Origin: Saprospirales bacterium
Lineage (GTDB): Bacteria > Bacteroidota > Bacteroidia > Chitinophagales > Saprospiraceae
Assembly: GCA_016711045.1 (NCBI GenBank)
Contig: JADJTT010000006.1
Location: forward strand, 496,001 to 560,000
Reading direction: 5' to 3'
DNA length: 64,000 nt
Under the pieces are notes generated by a model. It saw only the letters and a list, made by a program, of their open reading frames with translations, searched no databases and had not been told where the DNA came from. This document shows, piece by piece, positions 33,160 through 41,301 of the stretch. How positions within the stretch are numbered: position 1 is the stretch's first letter; each line of letters opens with the position of its first letter. Position numbers and translations under genes: made by a program.

Positions 33160-35412
33160 ATGAGAAAAGGAATGCTTTTTACTATGAAAAGGGGCCGTTC
33201 TATGCTTAAGGCACAACGGTTTAGTTTGCTTTTGGGCTTTTTTTTACTGAGTCTTACCCTCCAGGCTCAGGGAGGAATGACCCTGTACAACATGCCGTAC
33301 ATCCCTCAGGCCAGGTACCTCAATCCGGGTAATACCCCGCATTGTAACTTTTACCTGAGCTTGCCCGTGCTTTCCGGTGTCGGGATTGGGTTAAACAACA
33401 ACTTTTTCTCGATCAAGGATGTGAATTTAGGATTGGGGACGGATTGGCAGAATTATGATGTCGACAAACTACTGTCTTCTTTTGCGGATGTAGCCCAGCT
33501 TAGCAACAGCCTGGGCCTGCGTGGAGGCGTCGACCTGTTTGGCTTTGGGCTTCGCTCCGAAAAACACTACATCAGTTTTTACATCCGCGAGGAGTTTCAG
33601 GCAAACCTGGAATTTCCCGATGAGTTGTTTCGCTTTCTGGATGATTATCAGAAAGATGTGGTGGCAAAAAATGTCAAAAATTCCGATTACCTTATGAGTG
33701 GGAGTCAGTTCACGATTTCCCAATACCGCCCGTTTACGTTGCAGTATGCGTATGATATCTCGCCCATGTTTACGTTGGGAGGAAAAGTGAGTTATATCTC
33801 CGGTATTTATACGCTAAATGCCACCAACGATATGCTTATCGCAGTACCCTCGGATGTAAAAGAAAAGGGATACGATATTATTGGGCAGATGGATATACAA
33901 ACGGGCGGATTTAACGACTCCGATACGGCCAATATTACCAACGTATTTGTAAATCCACAAAATAGCGGCTTTTCTTTTGGCCTGGGCGGGCGGCTGACCA
34001 CGATGGAAGATCGCCTGGATATTTTGTTCAGTGCGGTGAACATTGGAAAAATATTCTGGACCCAAAAGGTCGGCGCCACCTCTTTGACCGACAACTCGTT
34101 TGAGCATGCGGAAAACCTGGGAGAAATCCTGGATACCCTGCTGCGGGTAAACGAAAAGCCCAATTTCTCCTTTAACCAGGGCCTAACTCCGGAGTTCTTT
34201 CTGGGCACCAATTACTATTTGAATAAAAATATGAGCGTGGGTGCATTGATGCAGGTCCAGACGGTGTATAATACCCTTCGCTCGGCATTTGGGTTGACTT
34301 TCAATGCCCGGGCCGGCAAATGGCTCGGGTTTTCTACAGGCTATACCTACGCCAATCGTGCCCACAACGTGCCATTGGGACTAGCTTTGCAACCAGGCCC
34401 GATAGAGCTCTATGTGGTTACCGACAATGTACTTGGTTTTTTGGCGCCTTCTTCAGCCCGGCAGTTCCATCTGAATGTAGGCCTCAATCTTACTTTTGGA
34501 AAGACGGAACGACCGTGGACGGAAGCTCCACCCACACTACCGGAAGTGGATAGCTACCCGGGGGTCTATTTACCCAGTGTGGAGGAAGCCCCTGCTCCTT
34601 CTGAGCCGGATCCAATAGTTCCCCACCAGCAGTCAATAGGTGTACCTCCTAAAGATACCATCTATTCCCCCGACGGTCCCCTGTATATGGAGGATGAACC
34701 GGATGTAACGAGCTACCTGGTTACCAGCCCGATATTCCTTTATCGCGGGCCCAGTAGTAATACTACGGTAATGGATACCATTCAGCCCAATACGACCATG
34801 ACAGTGCTTCAAAAGAAATTACCGGATTGGTGGTATGTAGAATACGGCAACCGCTCGGGGTGGATACAGCCCCGCAGTATTCGTCCCTCCTTTGAATTAC
34901 CTGCTTCCATTCAGGAGGATTCAGACATTCCCGATCCGGTGGTTCAATTTACCCCGTTAAATTACATCATGTTGGATAATACGCCCATGCGGGAAGGGCC
35001 CTCTGAGACAGCCCGCGAAGTTCATACTACACGTAAATGGGACGAAGTACTGGTGCTGGAAAAGACCAATTCGAGCTGGTGGAAGATCCGGCATGAAGGA
35101 ACTGATGGATATGTGAAGTCGGCTATGCTGAATCCGCGGCCGGAAAACTATGTGCGTCCCGAACAGATAGATACTGCGCCACCGAAGCCGAAACCACCAG
35201 TTGCGGCAGCTCCTTCCGTTGTGATAGGCATCTATGAGATCATTGAATCTACGAGCCTGCGCAGCCAGCCCACGCACACCTCCAGTTCCCTGATGCGATT
35301 GCGGAAAGGCATGGAAGTCTCCGTGACCGAGAAGACGAATACGTTATGGTGGAAGGTAGAAGTTAAGGGTATGACAGGCTATGCGAAAGCGGCAAACCTA
35401 CAGGAAAAATAA
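33160..35412 (+). CDS. Outer-membrane barrel-like protein (DUF5723-like) with three C-terminal SH3 domains
   Basis: About 750 residues. A signal peptide ends in LLSLTLQAQ; the next ~430 residues (TLYNMPYIPQARYLNPGNTP, FYLSLPVLSGVGIGL, NNNFFSIKDVNLGLG) resemble the Bacteroidota DUF5723 family, thought to be an outer-membrane beta barrel. A proline-rich linker follows, then three bacterial SH3 units, each with xLR..P/YRGPSS, and a W-W/GW or GY closing motif (WWYVEYGNRSGW, WWKIRHEGTDGY, WWKVEVKGMTGY). Bacterial SH3 domains often bind peptidoglycan, so the protein may tie the outer membrane to the cell wall. Start uncertain: ATG 33160, 33184 and 33202 are all in frame. A strong terminator follows. 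Confidence 0.7.
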   Translation: MRKGMLFTMKRGRSMLKAQRFSLLLGFFLLSLTLQAQGGMTLYNMPYIPQARYLNPGNTPHCNFYLSLPVLSGVGIGLNNNFFSIKDVNLGLGTDWQNYDVDKLLSSFADVAQLSNSLGLRGGVDLFGFGLRSEKHYISFYIREEFQANLEFPDELFRFLDDYQKDVVAKNVKNSDYLMSGSQFTISQYRPFTLQYAYDISPMFTLGGKVSYISGIYTLNATNDMLIAVPSDVKEKGYDIIGQMDIQTGGFNDSDTANITNVFVNPQNSGFSFGLGGRLTTMEDRLDILFSAVNIGKIFWTQKVGATSLTDNSFEHAENLGEILDTLLRVNEKPNFSFNQGLTPEFFLGTNYYLNKNMSVGALMQVQTVYNTLRSAFGLTFNARAGKWLGFSTGYTYANRAHNVPLGLALQPGPIELYVVTDNVLGFLAPSSARQFHLNVGLNLTFGKTERPWTEAPPTLPEVDSYPGVYLPSVEEAPAPSEPDPIVPHQQSIGVPPKDTIYSPDGPLYMEDEPDVTSYLVTSPIFLYRGPSSNTTVMDTIQPNTTMTVLQKKLPDWWYVEYGNRSGWIQPRSIRPSFELPASIQEDSDIPDPVVQFTPLNYIMLDNTPMREGPSETAREVHTTRKWDEVLVLEKTNSSWWKIRHEGTDGYVKSAMLNPRPENYVRPEQIDTAPPKPKPPVAAAPSVVIGIYEIIESTSLRSQPTHTSSSLMRLRKGMEVSVTEKTNTLWWKVEVKGMTGYAKAANLQEK

Positions 35413-35415
35413 TTA

Positions 35416-35454
35416 ATAAAGGGTGGGAATACCAGAGGCATTCCCACCCTTTAT
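35416..35454 (+). terminator. Terminator after the SH3-barrel gene
   Basis: Perfect 15-bp stem ATAAAGGGTGGGAAT (35416-35430) with 35440-35454, 9-base loop, starting 3 bases after the stop codon. Confidence 0.8.
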
Positions 35455-35483
35455 CTTACTGAACAGATCTTATAAACATCTTA

Positions 35484-35620
35484 GTACGGTGTAACTTAAA
35501 TAAGTTTATAAAGACTGAATGGGCGGGCGCTGCCCGCCCATTCAGTCTTTATAAGGATATCTGCGGCCGCACGGCCGCAGATATCCTTATAAAAAACATT
35601 AAAGTACTTTTGTTACAAAG
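35484..35620. repeat. Dispersed double-hairpin repeat, copy 2 (full length)
   Basis: Two consecutive perfect hairpins: 35507-35528 with 35532-35553 (22-bp arms, core GGGCGGGC) and 35551-35569 with 35572-35590 (19-bp arms, core TGCGGCCG). Flanks AGTACGGTGTAACTTAAATA on the left and AACATTAAAGTACTTTTGTT on the right recur in the 47322 copy. It lies between convergent genes. Confidence 0.88.
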
Positions 35621-35623
35621 TGC

Positions 35624-37234
35624 TTAGTTCCCAATTACATTGATGGATATCCCCAGGAAATAGCCGAGTTGGTAGCTGTTTCCGGTGGGTACGCCCAAAA
35701 AGGGGTTGTCGAGAACATCACCAACCTTGTATCCATTAGCAAGATTTTGTACCCGTGCACCCATTATTCCACCGGTTAGGGTGATGCGTTGCGCGCCACC
35801 AAGAAACAGGCTTGGCCCAAGGAAAAAAGCGATAGATTGATCACCCTTGGAGTTGAACACCGGCATCCCAACTCCAAAGGAGCCTCCGATGGAAACCTGG
35901 CCTGGTTTGTAGTTGTAGAAATGCAGGAAGGAGGAAAGATAAGGCACAAAGCTGTCTTCATTGTCTGCAAGGATGATTGAATCCCGCACAAAATACGATT
36001 GGGGGCGAGCAAAAAACTGGCCAAAGCCTATCCCTACACTGCCGTTAATCTTGAGCCCTCCTTTAGTAGGCACCTGAAAAGAAGCCAATTTTCGGCTGGC
36101 CACCCGGATATTGTCGGGCAAGTCTTCCTTGGGGTTTAGTTTCACCGTCAACTCTGTCAGGTCTTGTTTGGCGGTAGTTTGGTAGGCAAAGGAAAAGTCA
36201 TTGGACATGACCTCTTCATACGTATAACGAAGCTTGATTAGCTGCTGGAAATCCTCGCCACTCAATTCGGAAACGACCTTTTCCAAGTCTTCATAGGTTT
36301 TATCCAACCTGCTAAACTCCTTGGTACCTTTCGTCAAGGAGCCTTGAATAGACTGTTCGATCTTATTGTACACATCCAGTACCTGGGGGGAGTAAATTCG
36401 ATCTTTGAGGGGGACAATGGCTTGTCCAATTTGTTGGATTTCACCCATTTTCGCCTCGTAGTTCGCCCGCTCGGTCTCAATGTCCTTAAGGCTAAGCGTC
36501 AGCTCCTGTCCTTTCTGGTGAATTTTCCAGAGATAGTCCATGTCGATCTCGGAAGGGGGTGTATTGGAAAAAACCATTTGGAGGTATTCTTCCGACAGTT
36601 TTTTGATCTGTTTGACAGAGAGATTGGGATTGAGCTGAAGTTTTCGGATCTCTTCCGAAGCCATGGACTGAATAGCTTTAGCGTTGACGAGTCGTTCCAC
36701 GTTCTGTTGGATGGTCATCAGGCTGTTTTCAGTGCGGGCCCAATCCTCCAGGGCTTTTTCATATTGAAATTCCCAATCCTGCAACTGCTGAAGGATCATA
36801 GCCTCTTCATCATCAGCGGCAAAGCCTTTGGAGCCAAATGACATACCTCCCAGGAAAGAAAGCTGCCCGCCGGCTAACTGGTTAAGGCCGAGTAAGCCAC
36901 TGGGGTTCATGATGGTAGAGATCAGGTCGAAGGCAGAGCTTCCACCGGGGCTCTTGGCGAGGTTGGATCCCAACTGGCTGGTATCAACGCCCGTGGAGAA
37001 ATAGGTCGTTTGCTTCTGCGATTCTTCAATCTCCACTTCATACAGATAGTTATTAAAGTTGCTCAGGTACAAATTGATCGTTTCGCCCCTTTTTACAACC
37101 GGTTTTTCCAACGTATCTTTCCCGCATACATAGGAGGTTTTGCCGGAAGCGGCATCTACGTATATCTTTAAGGACTGGGAGTAGGAAGAAAAAAACAAAA
37201 AGATAAAGACCAAAAAGGAAAGGAGGGTTTTCAT
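35624..37234 (-). CDS. Secreted coiled-coil protein with C-terminal beta-rich domain, unknown
   Basis: 536 residues, not recognised. Signal peptide MKTLLSFLVFIFLFFSSYS. Residues ~20-75 look beta-rich (LKIYVDAASGKTSYVCGKDT), a low-complexity Gly/Ser/Leu part follows (residues ~90-135), then ~135-370 is strongly helical with heptad-like charge (coiled coil: WEFQYEKALEDWARTENSL and on). The last ~150 residues (LKINGSVGIGFGQFFARP to GYFLGISINVIGN) are alternating strands rich in Gly and aromatic residues, as in an outer-membrane barrel or lipocalin-like domain. Head-to-head with the CHASE2 gene (130 bases between start codons); its 3' end abuts the dispersed repeat. Possibly a periplasm-spanning part of the neighbouring system. 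Confidence 0.7.
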   Translation of the reverse strand: MKTLLSFLVFIFLFFSSYSQSLKIYVDAASGKTSYVCGKDTLEKPVVKRGETINLYLSNFNNYLYEVEIEESQKQTTYFSTGVDTSQLGSNLAKSPGGSSAFDLISTIMNPSGLLGLNQLAGGQLSFLGGMSFGSKGFAADDEEAMILQQLQDWEFQYEKALEDWARTENSLMTIQQNVERLVNAKAIQSMASEEIRKLQLNPNLSVKQIKKLSEEYLQMVFSNTPPSEIDMDYLWKIHQKGQELTLSLKDIETERANYEAKMGEIQQIGQAIVPLKDRIYSPQVLDVYNKIEQSIQGSLTKGTKEFSRLDKTYEDLEKVVSELSGEDFQQLIKLRYTYEEVMSNDFSFAYQTTAKQDLTELTVKLNPKEDLPDNIRVASRKLASFQVPTKGGLKINGSVGIGFGQFFARPQSYFVRDSIILADNEDSFVPYLSSFLHFYNYKPGQVSIGGSFGVGMPVFNSKGDQSIAFFLGPSLFLGGAQRITLTGGIMGARVQNLANGYKVGDVLDNPFLGVPTGNSYQLGYFLGISINVIGN

Positions 37235-37363
37235 AATATTTGGATGTTAGTTTCAGAATCCGAATTAAGTAAATTTTTTTTAAAATAAGCCGGATTTTTT
37301 TTTCGCTAGTTGCTTTTTATATCAAATAGATGAAATTCCGAGTAAAATCCACGATTATTGGGT

Positions 37364-38560
37364 ATGGCATTTTGGAGAAAAATATTTGACTGGAATACGC
37401 TGATCATAACGGCACTGACTTTTGTGTTCATCTGGATGTTCCAGGTCTTCTTCTTTAGTCGGCATTTTCTGGACCCCTTTAACAATGGACTTCGTGATTA
37501 CGAAGTTACGGATATTGTATATTCGAAGTTCCGAAATGCCAATTCGGTGGATTGGGTGAAAGAAATCGTGCTGGTCAATGTCGGACAGCCCAATCGGGCC
37601 TATCTGGCAAAGGTGCTGGATCGGATAGGTGCTTGTGAGCCAAGCGTGGTAGGCCTGGACATCGAATTGGACGGTCGCAAGGACCCGGCGACCGACTCTC
37701 TGCTGAAAGCCTCCATTGAAAAGATCCCGGTTATGGTAATGGCCAGTCGCCTGATTGCCTTTGACACGGCTGCCAAGCTGTTTGAACCCCCTGCGTATTG
37801 CGACCCTTACTTTAGGGATGGAAACCTGCGCGCATTCACCAATTTTGTGTCGGAAGATACCAGCATTATCCGGCTTTTTTCTCCGAGGGAACAGACCAAA
37901 GAGGGAGAATTTTATGCGTTTGCTGTGGAAGTGGTTCGCCAATTTGCTCCTGATAAAGTGGATGAACTGCTTCGCCGGGAAAATCCGGTGGAAAGGATCT
38001 GGTTTACCGGCAGGGAAAATTTCATTAAAATAGAGGGGGATCGGTTGCTGGAGGACCTTTATTTTCAAGATCTACAGAAGCAGGGGACGTTGAAAGATAA
38101 AATGATCCTTGTTGGGTATGTGGGTAGCCATCAACCCGGAGAACCGGAGTTGGACCGTTTTTTCACTCCGCTCAATTCCAGGTACACAGGCCGGAGTTAT
38201 CCAGACATGTACGGTCTGGAGATCCATGCGAATATTGCCACTATGGTTCTTCGGGATAAATATATTTTCCAGTTGCCAAAATGGGTGGAAGAATTGATCG
38301 GTTGGCTGTTCTGTTATTTCAATGTCCTTATGTTTCACTGGATTTACGTGCATGTGCATTCCACTTTTCATGGCATTACCCGCTTAATCCAATTAGTAGA
38401 ACTGGTTTCCATCTTTTTCTTTATTGCGTTGTTTTTCTATTACTTCCGGATACAGTTCAATCTCGCTGACGGTATTTTAGCTATGCTACTTTCGTATGAC
38501 GTCATTATGATCTACGAGAGTTTGATCAAGAAGAAAATTAAATTCCTTCAGAAATTATGA
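37364..38560 (+). CDS. CHASE2-domain membrane protein without output domain
   Basis: 398 residues. One N-terminal TM (about 12-31), a periplasmic CHASE2 sensor domain (about 40-300), three C-terminal TMs (about 307-328, 343-361, 369-386) and a short Lys-rich tail KKKIKFLQKL. CHASE2 signatures: VVGLDIELDGRKDPATD near 95-111 and MILVGYVG, FFTPLNSRYTG, YPDMYGLEIHANIATMVL near 247-296. CHASE2 is an extracytoplasmic sensing domain usually fused to a kinase, cyclase or protease; here nothing follows the TMs. Start is ATG 37364 rather than TTG 37358. It overlaps the next gene by 4 bases (ATGA), so the two are translationally coupled and the FecR-like protein is a likely partner. Confidence 0.85.
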   Translation: MAFWRKIFDWNTLIITALTFVFIWMFQVFFFSRHFLDPFNNGLRDYEVTDIVYSKFRNANSVDWVKEIVLVNVGQPNRAYLAKVLDRIGACEPSVVGLDIELDGRKDPATDSLLKASIEKIPVMVMASRLIAFDTAAKLFEPPAYCDPYFRDGNLRAFTNFVSEDTSIIRLFSPREQTKEGEFYAFAVEVVRQFAPDKVDELLRRENPVERIWFTGRENFIKIEGDRLLEDLYFQDLQKQGTLKDKMILVGYVGSHQPGEPELDRFFTPLNSRYTGRSYPDMYGLEIHANIATMVLRDKYIFQLPKWVEELIGWLFCYFNVLMFHWIYVHVHSTFHGITRLIQLVELVSIFFFIALFFYYFRIQFNLADGILAMLLSYDVIMIYESLIKKKIKFLQKL

Positions 38561-39543
38561 AAAGCAGACCCCTATTCCAAGCGGCCATACTCTTGTTGTT
38601 GGCCAGTACCCTTTCCGCACAGGGTACGCAATCCTTTATCGTCATGAGCGTCATTGGGACGGTTCATTGTGTGGAATACCCCGGAGCCGATCAAAGCCGC
38701 CTGGTCCAGGGACAGGCCCTGGGCATGGAGGCGGTGGTATCGCTGACAACTGGCGCTTCGGCGCGCTTGCTATACCAGGATCAGAGTATAACGCTTAAAG
38801 AAGCAGGCAACTACCCCTTGAAGAGCCTCGTGGCCAACCTGCCTTCCAACTCCTCGTCATTCCTGAAACGGTTCTTTAACTATGTCTACGAAGGAATCGT
38901 AAACACCAGCGGATCAAAGCAGATCGAGAAGTACCATGAGCTCTATCTCACCCAGTCCAGTGGAGGTATCAAGGGATTTGCCGGAGCAGACTACGGCATT
39001 TCGCTCACACAGCCTGTTATGGGAAATATTATCCCTTTCCCGGCCCGGTTCGAATGGTTCTCTGCCGGTGATTCGGTACTGTACGATTTCCAGATCGTCG
39101 ATTTTCAGACAGACGGGTTAATTTTCAAAGCCCTTCTGCGCGATACCATGATCGTCGTGAACCTGGAGCAGTTGGCGGTGGAACCTGGTCGTAAATACTA
39201 TTGGGTCGTTCAGCAGAAACGACTGGGCGAAATGGCCATCGGATTTCCGCTTGCCGACGATCCGTACATGCGTTCCCCCAAAGTGGAATTTGTCATCTCC
39301 AACCAACAACTATCGGACCTTACAAAGGACCTTGAGGCTTCTGAAGCGTATAAAAATGGCGTTGAGATCGACCGGTTTCTGATGATGGCCCAAACCATGG
39401 AGGAAGCAAATTACCCATCCTGGGCCAATCGCATACTGCTTGAAGCGCTCGGCAAGGAGCCCGCTAATCCCCTGATCCGGAAAGTTTACGCAGCATTCCT
39501 CATCCGGCAAGGGTTGTGGGAAGCGGCACAGCACTATCTTTGA
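38557..39543 (+). CDS. Secreted FecR-like protein with C-terminal helical region
   Basis: 328 residues. Signal peptide MKSRPLFQAAILLLLASTLSAQ. An N-terminal beta segment (FIVMSVIGTVHCVEYPGADQ, then QGQALGMEAVVSLTTGASARLLY) resembles the FecR-type domain; a central strand-rich part contains PFPARFEWFSAGDSVLYDFQ and YYWVVQ; the last ~80 residues are helical with a TPR-like ending (WANRILLEALGKEPANPLI). The same three-part layout is found in the protein at 41302-42348, so the two are likely distant paralogues. It overlaps the CHASE2 gene by 4 bases. Family assignment is tentative; role could be to relay the CHASE2 signal. Confidence 0.7.
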   Translation: MKSRPLFQAAILLLLASTLSAQGTQSFIVMSVIGTVHCVEYPGADQSRLVQGQALGMEAVVSLTTGASARLLYQDQSITLKEAGNYPLKSLVANLPSNSSSFLKRFFNYVYEGIVNTSGSKQIEKYHELYLTQSSGGIKGFAGADYGISLTQPVMGNIIPFPARFEWFSAGDSVLYDFQIVDFQTDGLIFKALLRDTMIVVNLEQLAVEPGRKYYWVVQQKRLGEMAIGFPLADDPYMRSPKVEFVISNQQLSDLTKDLEASEAYKNGVEIDRFLMMAQTMEEANYPSWANRILLEALGKEPANPLIRKVYAAFLIRQGLWEAAQHYL

Positions 39544-39620
39544 ATTTCTTAGAATATTTGGCAACAAACGCCTATATTCAACTTTAATTCGTAATAATTA
39601 ATATAACCCCTCTCATTATT

Positions 39621-41276
39621 ATGATTGTCAATTTTCTTTTCTCCTTCGTCATTGGGCTGGCCATCGGGAATCCCGCGAATACGCCGGTCGTTCCTGAAGG
39701 AAATCCCAAACTCGAGCATGCACAGAAGATATTCGACAGGTTGGTGGAGGCTCGGGGAGACCTGAGCATGAAGACCCCTGTATTAGAATGGACCGTCGAG
39801 GCTTCCAATGGGGCCTATTACCTGAACGGGACCAACAAGATCACCCTGGAAGAACGAGCTTACGATGTATGCGCCTCTTTCGGAGAAAAAACAGATGATG
39901 CCCTGGCTTTCATCCTTTCCCACGAGTTGACCCACTACTATAAGCAGCATGGCTGGGAAGCGAATTTTGGCGACAAATTTGCCGATTTAGAGGTAGGAAG
40001 CGAGGTCATGGAAAATCTTCGCGACATTAAACAACAGGAAACCGAGGCGGATCTGGTAGGTGGCTTTTTAGCCTATACCGCCGGGTTTAATACGGTCGGG
40101 ATTGCCCCGGATTTTTTGCGCAAGCTGTATGACAGTTACCCGAAATGGCCCAGGGTGAATAGCGCCAAATACCCGAGTCTGGAGGAGCGGATTTTAGTAG
40201 CCAGGAACACCGAAAAAGAACTGATCAATTTTATCCAAATGTTCGAAACGGCCAACCTCCTGGTCGCTGTAGGGCATTTGGATGATGCCATAGAATATTA
40301 CAACTACATTCTCTCTTTTTACAAAAGCCGCGAATTGGTCAACAACCTGGGCGTAGTGTCCTGTATGCGCGCCATGAAGGAATTTGAAGATGGAAAAATC
40401 AAGTACCTCTATCCGCTGGAACTTGATGGGGAAGCCCGGCTTCGCCTGGGAAGCAAGGGTATTGACCATGAAGATCCGAAAAAGAAACTCAGGGATTCCC
40501 TGCTCAATGTGGGTATAAAGCAGTTCCAGGAAGCAATGTTGCTCGACAATGAATACCATACGGCCCGGCTTAACCTGGCCTGCGCATATTCCCTGCTTGC
40601 CCTTTCCAATAAAGGCGTGGATGCGAGTGAAGAGGAGATGAACTACGATTTTGCTTCGCTCTATTGCAAGCAGGTTGTGCGGCGTGCCAATAAAGCAGAT
40701 GATGCCAAACTGAGCGCAGATGCCACGACCTTGATGGGAATTATTGCATCGGAAACAGGGGAAGGGGATGCGGAAGCCATTTTTGTATCCGCCCGGGAAA
40801 AAAGCACCCTGGCTGAAGCCAACCTTGGCATTTTGAAAAAAACACCCGCAAGCGGCTCGGCCCGAAAGCCCCAAAGCTTGATCCGGGAATCTGTTGATGA
40901 CTTCAACATGGACAGGTTTAGAGGACTAACAGATACCTTGATCATCGTAAATGGTACCAAGGTGAACAGGCAATGGGGATACTACCGGAAAGGACCCGGT
41001 TTTACCCGGTCAAAGATTCTGGTCGACTACGTAAATGCCAATCAATACGTCTTTTTTCACCTGACCGAACCAGGCTATGAAGGCGCCACCGAACAAGGAT
41101 TGAAATTGGGCGCCTCACGGGCAGATATTCTGGCTAAATACCTCACGCCCGACCGGGAGATCCAACTTCCCAACGGGTATTTTCTTGTCTATGGCGCTGA
41201 TCAGCTTATTTTCTGGCTGGATCAGGATAAAAAGCTGAAACGTTGGATCGTCTACCGGATGAAGCCGATCGAATAA
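39621..41276 (+). CDS. M48-like zinc metallopeptidase with TPR-like and unique C-terminal domain
   Basis: 551 residues. Short signal peptide MIVNFLFSFVIGLAIG. Catalytic motif HELTH at 101-105 with the downstream third ligand in QETEADLVGG (about 139-148), the M48 pattern. The region 205-400 has TPR-like helical pairs (ETANLLVAVGHLDDAIEYYNYI, LLDNEYHTARLNLACAYSLL). The last ~110 residues (KVNRQWGYYRKGPGFTRSKI to WIVYRMKPIE) are beta-rich and shared with the protein at 44775-46400, with which it is co-linear over the whole length. Predicted periplasmic. Lies 77 bases after the FecR-like gene and 25 bases before the next, in one operon. Cleavage target unknown. Confidence 0.82.
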   Translation: MIVNFLFSFVIGLAIGNPANTPVVPEGNPKLEHAQKIFDRLVEARGDLSMKTPVLEWTVEASNGAYYLNGTNKITLEERAYDVCASFGEKTDDALAFILSHELTHYYKQHGWEANFGDKFADLEVGSEVMENLRDIKQQETEADLVGGFLAYTAGFNTVGIAPDFLRKLYDSYPKWPRVNSAKYPSLEERILVARNTEKELINFIQMFETANLLVAVGHLDDAIEYYNYILSFYKSRELVNNLGVVSCMRAMKEFEDGKIKYLYPLELDGEARLRLGSKGIDHEDPKKKLRDSLLNVGIKQFQEAMLLDNEYHTARLNLACAYSLLALSNKGVDASEEEMNYDFASLYCKQVVRRANKADDAKLSADATTLMGIIASETGEGDAEAIFVSAREKSTLAEANLGILKKTPASGSARKPQSLIRESVDDFNMDRFRGLTDTLIIVNGTKVNRQWGYYRKGPGFTRSKILVDYVNANQYVFFHLTEPGYEGATEQGLKLGASRADILAKYLTPDREIQLPNGYFLVYGADQLIFWLDQDKKLKRWIVYRMKPIE

Positions 41277-41301
41277 TTGTAAAATTAAAATATTCCCCCA
41301 T

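Noticed and set aside
25494..35590. NotI-like GCGGCCGC cores (and FseI/SpeI-like sites at 33072-33098) as cloning-vector remnants
   Set aside because: The cores are embedded in longer conserved palindromes with repeated flanks at three spacer positions; vector junctions would not look like that.
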